Positions 41,815 to 52,146 of a DNA stretch of 64,000 nt are shown piece by piece. How positions within the stretch are numbered: position 1 is the first letter of the stretch; every line of letters begins with the position of its first letter. The DNA comes from Cyathus striatus (lineage: Eukaryota; Basidiomycota; Agaricomycetes; Agaricales; Nidulariaceae). Below the pieces are notes generated by a model, which made no database searches, was not told where the DNA came from, and saw only the letters and a program-made list of their open reading frames with translations. The position numbers and the translations under genes were made by a program. The stretch lies in NCBI GenBank assembly GCA_025738555.1, contig JAOVFP010000002.1, positions 3,162,001 to 3,226,000 on the forward strand. The letters run 5' to 3'.

Positions 41815-42601
41815 ATGGTCCGCCGTCATCGTTACATTTGACCACGACAAATATTCATCGTTATTGTCCATAGGGTCGTGTCCGCACCAAGACTACCAAG
41901 CGTGCTTCCCGCGTCTTGATTGAAAAATAGTGCGTGTATTCGCCGTCAGGGGCATTATTCTCCGGAGGATGTAATGGTGGGCTAACCTCTGAAATAATAG
42001 CTACCCCCGCCTCACTCTCGACTTCCACACCAACAAGAGGATCATTGATGAAGTTGTGCGTATATACCGCTGTACTTAGGTTGAGAAATCATTCTTACAT
42101 TGCTATATGGTATTTAGGCTGTCGTTCCTTCCAAACGTCTGCGCAACAAGATCGCTGGTTTCACCACCCATTTGATGAAGCGCATCCAAAAGGGTCCTGT
42201 CCGTGGTATTTCCTTCAAACTGCAGGAGGAAGAGCGTGAGCGCAAGGACAATTACGTCCCTGAAGTTTCCGCGCTTGACACGAGCGCTAGCGGTCTCGAG
42301 GTTGATCCCGACACCAAGGTGAGTTACAGGCTGAGTTATTTGCTATTTTGGAGGATAAGTGGGTTGTTGGAAGAGTTGGTTTTGTGAATGGGAATGGAGG
42401 ATGGCGTTGAAGGATGGACAACTAACCGTTATCCTGACTACTTTTCATTCATTCGAATGGATGCTGACGTTGTATCATCAGGCGCTCCTCGAGCATCTCA
42501 ACTTCGACTCCATCACTGTCAATGTTGTCGTTCCCGTTGTTGCCGTTCCTGAACGCCCTGGTCGCCGCGAGAGGAGGACCGTCCCCGGTGCCGGACGATA
42601 A
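41815..42601 (+). CDS. RPS17: 40S ribosomal protein eS17
   Basis: Exon 1 contributes only the ATG (41815-41817); an intron runs to 41873. The protein continues [60 protein letters not shown], then the [20 protein letters not shown] segment and the end RRTVPGAGR. About 142 residues in five exons, the usual length. eS17 is part of the 40S head/beak region and needed for small-subunit maturation. Codon choice is strongly C-ending, as expected of a highly expressed gene. Confidence 0.96.
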
Positions 42602-43532
42602 GCAGCTTACATTAATTTCGCTGTGTATCACTATGGTGTATGGATGAGGGGTGGAAACGGGAGGGAGGGTGGTGAGAAGGAGGGAAGAAGGGGATATGAC
42701 ATTACCTTTTATGCTTATGCTTGCAGTATATTCACGCTCTTACATGTTGCGCATCCCCCTTCGCTTGGCCTTGGAAGGTCTTAAAAAATTATTTCTTTTG
42801 CTGCAAGTGTGGACATAGGATCATATAACATTCAGGAGCCTATCAGTGAGGGAACCTTTGCGATTTCGTACGTCATTTATCGTCCAATATAAATTTCTAT
42901 GGCTATAGTACATGAGTGGTATCCGCAAGATTCTGCATTATATAGCTCACAAGTCTGTGTCCGCCGTATGGTGGCTTATATTTTATTTCGTAAATATTAC
43001 TCAATTTTCCATTTGTCGACAGCTTACTTACTTACAATGAATCGATGACGCAGAATTCTCACGTGAATCTGTAGTCGGCGAAATACTGGCAGCCTTTCCG
43101 GACGACAAGCGTACGAAAGTGGCTCTGAACACACCTTTAGACTACTGATTAATTTTGTAATGGAACCTAGTAGAGCAGATTACAGAGCCTGCAATAAGAC
43201 ACGAGTTACAGTAAGTATTGAGTTATTTTGCGCTACGCGGAGCGACCTCGTAGCGGATTGAGCCGTTCCACGATCGGAGGTTCGGAGGACCCCGCAATGC
43301 TGAGAGCGATTTCTATTGGTTACTGTGACTCCGGGCGATCTTGCGTGAATCACGTGACTGAAATGTCCGCTGGTGACGGTACTCGTTGCCAGTTTTCGCC
43401 ACCTTCAGCCGGTCTGCTTTGCATTTGCTCTCTGCTCTCTTCCTTCACCTTCTCCAACTCTTCCTCCGTTTCCCTTCCTCGTCGCAGGGGCATATCAGCT
43501 CGCCTTAAGTTGCGGCATATCTGCTAACGGCC
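42602..43532. other. intergenic, RPS17 3' region and KGD1 promoter
   Basis: 931 bp. The left part is AT-rich without features; the right part holds the KGD1 promoter elements listed separately and a CT-rich stretch at 43420-43490 just before the ATG. Confidence 0.4.
43315..43356. promoter_or_regulatory. CCAAT box and CACGTG E-box upstream of KGD1
   Basis: An inverted CCAAT (ATTGG, 43315-43319) and a CACGTG palindrome (43351-43356) lie about 215 and 180 bp before the KGD1 start. In yeast the KGD1 promoter responds to the CCAAT-binding HAP complex; conservation here is inference. Confidence 0.35.
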
Positions 43533-46500
43533 ATGTTGTCCAGACGGCTTCTTAGGCACGTCCCTGCCGCCAGGCATGCGGTTAGGCCATTCCAATCTAC
43601 TATTCCATATCTTCAGCTTCGTCGTGAGTATGCCAGTGCAAACCCTCCGTCTTCTAACGACATATTTGCAAATGGCACGAACACTTACTATGCGGATGAG
43701 ATGTACCGCCTCTGGAAGCAAGATCGAGCCTCTGTTCATCCTTCTTGGGATGTTTACTTTTCAGGAATGGAAAAAGGTCTCACTAGTCCTCAGGCTTTCC
43801 AACCTCCTCCTACTCATCTTCCTCCCCCTGCCGACGGTGCTCCCGCCCTATTTGCTGGACCTGCCGCAGAGCTTGATGACCATCTGAAGGTTAGCTAAAT
43901 ATAGATTCTACGTAGGAATTCCATATTTATCCATACATCGTGTAGGTTCAACTTCTTGTCCGTGCTTATCAAGTTCGCGGTCATCATCTAGCAGAGCTTG
44001 ATCCTCTCGGCATTCTTGACGCAGATTTGGCTGATGTTAAGCCGCCTGAACTTGAGCTGCATAGATATGGCTTTACTGACCGCGATCTCGACAAAGATAT
44101 TACTCTTGGACCTGGTATTCTTCCTCATTTTGCGACAGAAGAAAATAAAACCATGAAACTTCGGGATATTATCAAGCTCTGTAGACGCATCTACTGTGTG
44201 TTTCTGCTACCTTATTTCGCTATCCTCGAAAATTGTGACTAAATTTCCTTTCTTAGGCGGAGCTATCGGTATTCAGTACATTCATATTCCCGATAAGGAG
44301 CAGTGTGACTGGATCCGTGAACGTGTCGAAGTTCCTAAGCCTTGGAATTATACCGTAGATGAAAAGCGTATGATTCTCGATCGGCTCATCTGGTCCGATT
44401 CGTTTGAAAAGTTCATTGCTAGCAAGTATCCCAACGAGAAGCGTTTCGGTCTCGAAGGATGCGAATCACTTATTCCAGGCATGAAGGCTCTTATTGATCG
44501 TTCTGTCGACCATGGTGTCAAGCACATTACCATGGGTATGCCTCATCGTGGACGCCTTAATGTTCTCGCCAACGTTATTCGTAAACCGATTGAAGCTATT
44601 CTAAACGAGTTCTCTGGCTCGGAAGAGGCGGATCCTGCTGGTGATGTCAAGTACCATCTTGGTGCAAACTATATTCGTCCCACCCCTTCTGGCAAGAAAG
44701 TATCACTTTCATTGGTCGCTAATCCCTCTCACTTGGAAGCTGAAGATCCTGTTGTCCTCGGAAAAACTCGTGCTATTCAGCACTTTGAAAATGACGAAAC
44801 CACTCACAATACTGCAATGGGTGTTCTCTTGCATGGTGATGCTGCCTTCGCCGGACAGGGTGTTGTCTATGAGACTATGGGTCTTCATAATCTTCCTTGT
44901 TACGGCACTGGAGGAACAATTCATTTGATTGTTAACAATCAGATCGGTTTCACTACTGATCCTCGCTTCTCGAGATCGACTCCCTACCCCTCCGATATTG
45001 CCAAGTCCATCGATGCACCTATCTTTCACGTCAATGGGGACAACGTCGAGGCAGTCACTTTTGTATGCCAATTGGCTGCAGACTATCGTGCCAAATACAA
45101 GAAAGATGTTGTAATTGATATTGTGTGCTACCGCCGTCACGGTCACAACGAGACTGATCAACCTAGCTTCACCCAACCCAGAATGTACGAGGCAATCAAG
45201 AAGCAGCCTACTACTCTGTCTCAGTACTCTAAATTCTTGGTGAATCGAGGCACGTTCACTGAGAAGGATATCGAGGAACACAAAAAGTGGGTGTGGGGCA
45301 TGCTTGAGAAGGCTGCAGCGGCCGCGAAGGACTACGTTCCAACAAGCAAAGAGTGGCTCTCAGCTGCATGGCAAGGTTTTCCTTCACCAAAGCAACTTGC
45401 AGAGCGCACTCTTCCCAGCCGTCCGACTGGTTCTGACGTCGAGACTTTGCAACATATCGGTAAAGCCATTTCCAGCTACCCTTCTAACTTCACTCCTCAT
45501 CGTAACCTCGCTCGTATCCTTGCTACGAGAGGGAAGGCTATTGAAGAAGGTCAAAACATTGACTGGTCTACTGCCGAAGCTCTTCGCATTCGGATCTCTC
45601 GTTCTGGAGAAGACTCACGTTCGCGTTTCTGGACAGGACGTTGAACGTGGTACTTTCTCTCAGAGGCATGCTGTCATTCATGACCAGGTCAATGAAAGCC
45701 AATTCATTCCTTTGAACAATTTGGGATCTGATCAAGCCCGATTCGTCATTTGCAACTCTTCCTTGTCAGAATATGGTGTCTTGGGCTTTGAGCTTGGTTA
45801 CTCTCTAGTATCCCCTCACTCCCTCACTATCTGGGAGGCTCAGTTCGGTGATTTTGCCAACAATGCCCAATGTATTATCGATCAATTCATTGCCGCCGGC
45901 GAGCGCAAGTGGCTTCAGCGTTCTGGTCTTATTATGTCTCTTCCACACGGTTATGACGGTCAAGGTCCTGAGCATTCCAGTGGAAGGATAGAACGTTTCC
46001 TTCAACTCTGTGATGATCATCCTCATCACTTCCCATCACCGGAGAAGATAGAACGTCAACATCAGGATTGCAACATGCAGGTTGTTTACCCCACGTAAGT
46101 TCCTTTAGCTGCACATCTATTTCTTGCTAATCCATTTTATGCAGTACCCCTGCTAACTACGTACGTAACTCTAAACCTCACGGCGAATTCTGTCTCATCG
46201 ATATATTTTAGTTCCATGTTCTCCGCCGTCAGATTCATCGCGACTTCCGGAAGCCTGTGAGTGGTTTGTGCATTCTTCGTATTACCGCTACTAACAGTTT
46301 GCGATACTTTTACAGCTCATTCTTTTCTTCTCGAAGAATTTGTTGCGACACCCTAAGGCCCGTTCCAACCTTGATGAGATGATTGGCGAAACACAATTCC
46401 AGCGTTACATTCCTGAACCTCATACTGAAGAGCTTGTCGCTCCTGAAGAAATCAAGCGTCACGTCCTATGCTCAGGTACGTTTAAGATATGTTTTTTTTT

Positions 46501-47039
46501 TACTTTTTATTTTAACTAATGTATCGCTTTTAGGTCAGGTGTATTTCACCCTTCTTCAGGCTCGAGAGGAACGAGGCATCAAGGATATCGCCATCAGCCG
46601 CATTGAACAGCTTTCTCCATTCCCATATGATATGGTATGAACTATGCCACTCAAACGTGGTAGTGATCTTGCAGGCTAACAAACGGTTTAGCTCACACCT
46701 CATCTTGATAAATATCCTAATGCCAGTCTCTTGTGGTGTCAGGTATGTAACTTGATATGTCGTATAGTTCTTAATGCCCACGTGTTCTACAGGAAGAGCC
46801 TCTGAATAATGGTTCTTGGAGCTATGTCGGGCCCCGTATTTATACCGCTGCAAGTCAAACACAACATCATAAGGGTAAGTATCCCTATTATGCTGGTCGT
46901 GAACCCACAAGTTCCGTTGCAACTGGAAGCAAGGTGAGATTATTATTAATGTTATTCTAACCTCTATTAAAATTATACGTAGATGCAACACAAGAAGGAG
47001 ATTGAGGCATTCATTGACGCTGCATTTGAACTCCGGTAG
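43533..47039 (+). CDS. KGD1: 2-oxoglutarate dehydrogenase E1 component (one-base frameshift)
   Basis: Starts [20 protein letters not shown], a basic amphipathic mitochondrial presequence, then [20 protein letters not shown]. Nine or so exons give about 1,000 residues. The thiamine diphosphate region has [37 protein letters not shown] and [17 protein letters not shown]; the transketolase-like second half has [37 protein letters not shown], [21 protein letters not shown] sequence and the end [19 protein letters not shown]1 decarboxylates 2-oxoglutarate in the TCA cycle. At 45585 one extra C shifts the frame between STAEAL and AFGSLVLEK, both perfectly conserved-looking. A gene this essential should be intact, so an assembly error is the simplest reading. 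Confidence 0.95.
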
Positions 47040-47719
47040 AAGGAAGTCCACGCGTTTCAGGTTATCTTTGGATTGAGAGGGCATCCGATAATTAACGGAT
47101 AACCTGTAAGACGATGACAGTATGATTGTCCTCTGTATTCAAGCTTTCCACTTTTGATAATACCATGTATCTGTTGTTGTAACGCTGCAGCTATCTAATT
47201 CTGTTTATGTTTACCACTGCGTTGGACGTTCTTTTCTCTACATTTTTTAAATAAGTAAATAACCACATAAGTATATTGAGATAAGCTATACACATGCATG
47301 GTCTGTGGGCAGAAAAACCGAAAGTTCTAGGATCAGAGACAGCGAGAATCGCTGTATATAAAGTAGCTGCGTTGTATATTGCACAATTTGTGTATGAGTA
47401 GGGTGTCTCCAAAGTTTATTATTTCATGGCACTGGGTATCTAAGAATATTTGAAATGAGATCACTGCACTCCTTGCCTTTTTCCGCGTCTTTTTCGTTTC
47501 CTTTTCTCACTTGCTATTGCAAATTTTATTTCCATCGTAGGGCAAGCAGGAAGTCTCTTCATCTTCATCGTATGAAGCTTCATGGTTTTGATGTAAGGGT
47601 AACACTTCAAGTCGGTAGCTGGAACAGGCGGACGACTGCATCGAGGTAACTGGAGGGACTCAAGTAGCAGTAGTGCAGGAGCAGATGATGAAAAATTTCC
47701 GTTAGCAAATAACTCGTTG
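47040..47719. other. intergenic between convergent genes
   Basis: 680 bp downstream of both KGD1 and the small minus-strand gene; only 3' untranslated sequence is expected. Nothing else recognised. Confidence 0.35.
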
Positions 47720-48326
47720 TTATGTCCAGACGGCCAGGTCTGAAAGAATGCATGTAAGTAAATATCAATACATCGAATACAAACAACTTACTGTGACTGG
47801 TTTCTGGATTCGCAGAAGATCCAAGGTACGTCAACAGCAGTCGCTTTAGCTTGTTTTCGACGCAGCTCTGCTTGACTTTGTTGTCTTCGTAAACAGGTTC
47901 GACTGTTCTAAAACCAATAAGCTTTACAATAATACCTATATATATGACACTTACATTGGAGGAAGTGGAGGTCTGGGAAGTAATGAAATAGCTAATGGCG
48001 GAAGCGCGGACGAGACTAGTCTGAATGCTACTATTCCTCAGTTTAAAGGTTCAAGAAATACAGTATTCAGACATACGTATATAAAAATCTTCGTTGTTAG
48101 CATCCAATCCAGCACTTTCCTTCACTCTCCTATGCTTCCGTTGCAACCTGTCGTCTTCATCCCATGCTAAGGATCGCTTAATGGCATCATTCAATGCTTC
48201 GACGGTGCAGTCGATATCATGGGAGTTGTTCTCGTACTCAGAATCTTGTTCATTAGCACATAGTTTTTTACGAGACACAGGCTTCGCAGCTTGCCGTTGA
48301 AAATGCGGGTTACAGAAGTGCGGCAT
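47720..48326 (-). CDS. small hypothetical protein with UIM-like motif
   Basis: Start MPHFCNPHFQRQAAKPVSRK; four exons can be joined in frame: to ANNEDFYI, then LAFRLVSSALPPLAISLLPR, then VEPVYEDNKVKQSCVENKLK to LGSSANPETSH, and a short end NLAVWT with TAA at 47720. The segment VEALNDAIKRSLAWDEDD resembles a ubiquitin-interacting motif (acidic/hydrophobic start, AIxxSL core), but one motif this short is weak evidence. The rest is basic. No family recognised. Alternative starts at 48347 or 48335 exist. It is divergent from the NOP15-like gene. Confidence 0.5.
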
Positions 48327-48467
48327 GGAAGTCATAAAGAAATGCACTGTTGGCGTTTGTTTACCTACACCATCTAACTTTCACTTTTTCGACTTCTGGC
48401 AAAAGCTCTAACTATTGGAATTTATTATTCACTTTGTTTTCTTCCCATTTACCAAAAAGTAGCAACT
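48327..48467. promoter_or_regulatory. 141 bp divergent promoter
   Basis: Separates the start codons of the small hypothetical gene and the NOP15-like gene; both promoters must be contained here or overlap the coding regions. No motif recognised. Confidence 0.4.
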
Positions 48468-49684
48468 ATGGCTGCTTCTGCTTCCTCCAAGCCTATAGTG
48501 AAAAAGGACAAGATAAAACGGAAATCCGTTGATATGAAGATGGTTGTACCCGTTCCAAAGGAGGAAGTAAAAGCGAAGAAAACGAAGGAGGCCGCTGTAG
48601 CTTGCGCCCCAGCACCGAGTAAGAAAGCTTCAGAAAAGCCACAGAAGGCATCTACGAAAGCTGTACAATCCACCGCTACCAAATCCGCAAAGCTATCCAA
48701 AAAGGCCAAGGCCAATTCACCTTCTCCTGCACCTGTATCTGAAGACGATGCCGATGAAGAAGACGAGGAAGAGAAGAGAAAAACAGACTACAGTGTGGAG
48801 GAGAGTTCTGACGATGGGGCTGATGACCACTTGCACGGTTTCTCGACGGATGATGATGATTCTTCGGACGATGAAGCAATGAATGATGATCCTTTAGGTG
48901 TTGACGTCGCAAAGCTCCCTACCATAGCTAAAGACGATGCGAGTGTAAAGAGGAAATTGGAACAAGCAAAGAGGCAGCCTGTATGTTTTTATGTTGTACT
49001 CTCCTTTCGTTCGCTGACTTTTTCTTGTCTTGTTCATATAGACTGAAGACCGTGGCGTTCTCTTTTTAGGCCGCATACCTCATGGCTTTTACGAAGATCA
49101 ACTTAAGGCATATTTCGCTCAGTTTGGAGAGGTTACACGTCTAAGAATTTCTCGAAACAAGAAGGCCAGTACGCATTTCAAATGACTATTTCCCTATTCA
49201 CACCATGTTACTTCCACAGACTGGTAAATCAAAACATTATGGCTTCATCGAATTCGATTCGTCTGCAGTAGCCAGATAGTTGCCGAGACGATGGATAACT
49301 ACCTTTTAATGGGACACATTTTGCGCTGCAAGCTGATACCTAAGGACGAAGTTCACCCCGAGCTTTGGATCGGTGCCAATAAGAAATGGAGACCTGTCCC
49401 AAAAGATCGACTTGTGAGGGCACAACACAACAAGGCAGATAGTTTTTGTCGCTTATAGCAACTTTATGATTGACTTGTCTCTCTTTCTCAGCCTCGTACA
49501 GAAGAACAAAAGGCCAGGGCGGCAGGTCGTCTCTTGAAACGCCAAAATCAGCGGAAAAGAAAATTGCAGGAGGCAGGCATAAATTATGATCTTGATAACG
49601 TCAAATATGTAAGTACTGAGTTCACATGCTCTTTTTCACATGTTGACTATTAAACAGAAAAAAACCAAAATGGCAGTCGCGTAG
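48468..49684 (+). CDS. NOP15: nucleolar RRM protein, Nop15/NIFK-like (one-base frameshift)
   Basis: Starts [21 protein letters not shown] Lys/Ala-rich and acidic N-terminal half (nucleolar type) precedes one RRM: RNP2 [12 protein letters not shown], then [21 protein letters not shown]1 [12 protein letters not shown], and after it the family-specific [20 protein letters not shown] and [10 protein letters not shown]. The C-terminus is basic ([17 protein letters not shown]) and ends KKTKMAVA. In yeast Nop15 is needed for 60S pre-rRNA processing; human NIFK binds Ki-67. One base is missing near 49273: SSAVA is followed by [14 protein letters not shown] only after a shift of frame. Since both sides are conserved, a base error in the assembly is more likely than a real mutation. 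Confidence 0.88.
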
Positions 49685-49814
49685 CAGTAGTTACATTACT
49701 TCCTGCGATGTATTTGCTTTGATATACCGTCCATTACCTGCCCTCATTATTGAGGCGCTTTCCGACACTTCCAAAATCACGGTATCGGAGGTCGCATAAC
49801 AGCCCAGTGTGGAG

Positions 49815-50628
49815 CTAAAGTTTGAGACGTGCAAGACTGGCAATCATCTGTAATCCAGCTTTTGCTCCATCTACTACTTTCACGGGTGGTAACTCTGCAT
49901 CCAAAACGCCTTGTTGGACGAGCTTCTCCATTCCTGTCATTCCTACCGTTACGTATTCAATTATGATATTGTCACGTCTACGGCCGGACGTAACACGCAC
50001 CGGCGCACCCTAAGACAATAACATCTGCGCCTGCTTTCGCTATCTTCACGCTTTCTTCTTTCATTCTCCTCTCGATGTGTGCACGGGCACTTGTTCGCAG
50101 CTCCACTACACCCAGTCCTGCGCAGATAACACCGGTAAAGCGGTCCGTTGTCGCTCCAAAGAAATTGCGAACTCCCGCCAGATATTGGTATCCGCTTCCA
50201 GTTCCAGTTGTTATTATTCCAAAGCGATTTCCTACGAGTAAAGAGTGTACGATTGCGGCTTCGAAAATTCCAAGGGAAGGTTTTGTGATTCTTTCTCGTA
50301 GAATATGTACAAGAGGGTGATCGGAAACTGGTACATAATAAGCATCTGGAGAGCCAGCTTGGTACATCCTGGGCCACTTACAGCAGCACACCAAGAAACC
50401 ATCAAATCGAGTAATTAAGCCCTTCGCCTCCATGTCTTGTATACAGGCCACAGCCGACAAGCAGCCTGCTGTGTTGTCGGTTATCTCCGCTGGACTATGG
50501 CTTGGAGCAGTGTAATATGTCAAGGTGGTTTCAGGCGGCGTAAGAGGTTCAAGGGTTTCCTTCAAGCCATCAGTAATGGACTGCGAAGAGTTCGGGTTGA
50601 TTATCAAAAGGGAAATAGAACTGGACAT
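49815..50628 (-). CDS. Asp/Glu/hydantoin racemase family protein (Dcg1-like)
   Basis: Starts MSSSISLLIINPNSSQSITD, the usual N-terminal strand and NPNSS motif. Three exons: the first ends FDGFLVCC, the second begins FSDHPLVHILRERITKPSLG and contains GIFEAAIVHSLLVGNRFGII, and ends VIVLGCAG, completed by the third exon MTGMEKLVQQGV through to ARLKL at 49815. The two active-site cysteines of the family correspond to the Cys before FSDHP and the Cys in LGCAGM. About 235 residues. Yeast Dcg1 is linked to allantoin use and nitrogen regulation; the substrate here is unknown. Confidence 0.9.
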
Positions 50629-51643
50629 GGGTGTGGCTATCTTCTACAAATAACTAAAGTAGTAAACTCTAAGTACTTGACCTCTTTATCGCATTCTTAT
50701 CCAACGCGTATCAGGAAGGTTGAGGCCTTGAGGATTGGATCGATTGATCAGCTTGTCTAAAATTATCAACCATAGACTGTAGATAGTTTACGTCAACTAC
50801 AGAAAGAAGCGTTTTCTTTATGGTGCAAGGCGCTTAGTCAGCTCCACTTTTGTACAGCGGCGGAATTGGTGGTTGAAAAAAAATGAAATTTTGTAGAAGT
50901 AAATTATAATTTGAGATATGTGTTCACAGTTATTAAACTTCTAAAACTATGCCTGGAATGCCAAAAACTCAAAAGATAGTTGTTTTACAAGCTTGAGAGT
51001 TCAAAAAGCCTGGATGAAAGTAGGTCTAAGTGATGAAATAGATACTTCATTGCCAACTGTGGGCTTATCTCATCACCATTTTTGCATCTTCTTACCAAAA
51101 TTCCATTGTGGATTTGGTCAGTAAAGTGACACACTAATATCCAACTGATACCCAACTGGAAGAAAAATTGATGAAAGCACTTGAATAAGTCTCTGTTGAA
51201 CTAATATGGTGTCAAGACCAGTATTTCTACATAAGGTTGGGAGTGTAAGGTAGAAAGTGTGGGACAGAAGGACCATTAGCTTCAGCTTATATGCTGCACC
51301 CCTTGTCATTCTCATGGTCCAGGTATTTCAAAGTGTGGAAGGGAGGGACAGGAGTGCAGAGTGCAGAGTGTAGAGTCATTACTGTGGAGGCAATGATTCA
51401 AGCCGGAGGTGAGTAGAACTCAAAGACAAGTATGAGGGATAGTAACTTAGTCAATATTCAAACTGAGTAGTAGTAGTACAAAATGTGCTACTTAAATACT
51501 ATATGACTTCACTGATGACTGGTGAATGAATGGGTAGTAGTATACTAATTGATAAACATAATAAGATGGTGGTGGAAGGTAGAGTAGGGTTTGAATATAA
51601 TATGTACCAAGGATGAACTAAGGATCGAGAGGAATGCTGAGAC
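50629..51643. repeat. degenerate repeat region, probably an old Gypsy-type LTR remnant
   Basis: About 1 kb of AT-rich, non-coding sequence. The part at 51240-51400 (TTCAGCTTATATGCTGCACC and repeated GTGCAGAGTGCAGAG) resembles the interior and border of the Gypsy LTR at 57282-58003 (TTCAGCGTATGTGCTGCGCT; GTGCAGAGAGTGCAGAG). The Copia element inserted into this tract, since its other flank resumes with related sequence. Confidence 0.45.
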
Positions 51644-51898
51644 TGTTGATAATAGCCCTTTGATGTGTGCACCATAAGTGTGTGTTATGATGTTGTTTCC
51701 CTTTTCACCCCTTTCACCTTATTCATATTCCCTTTCTCTTTATAATATACACCACCAGTGGCATTCATAGACAGTATATATAGAGTAGTATACACATACT
51801 CATACCTCAGTCGTTGTATCTAACTACACACTGAGATATATTTACTCATTACTTACTTTGCATGTGTCTAGATAAACTTAGGGGATTCATTTTCTAAA
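51644..51898 (+). repeat. 5' LTR of the Copia element
   Basis: Begins TGTTGATAATAGCC. Contains TTTATAATATACACC and TATATATAGAG stretches that could serve as TATA boxes. Differs from the 3' LTR mainly at former CpG positions. Confidence 0.93.
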
Positions 51899-52146
51899 GG
51901 TTATGAGCCTATTGCCAAATTAGGCGATAGATTTGAATTCCCCCCATACTCCTTGGTTATGTGACCCTTTTTGCCGATGCATGTTGGCTATTTTTACTCA
52001 ATCATCTTATTTTGCACTTGCAATCCCTTTGTTGTGTCCATGCAGCGTTCTTTTTTTTGCCAATATAATTCATCTGGGCTGGCCACTTGATCTCTCTGAA
52101 CCAACCATTCTCCCTCCATCAATCATTGCGCATCAGTCCTATCGAA

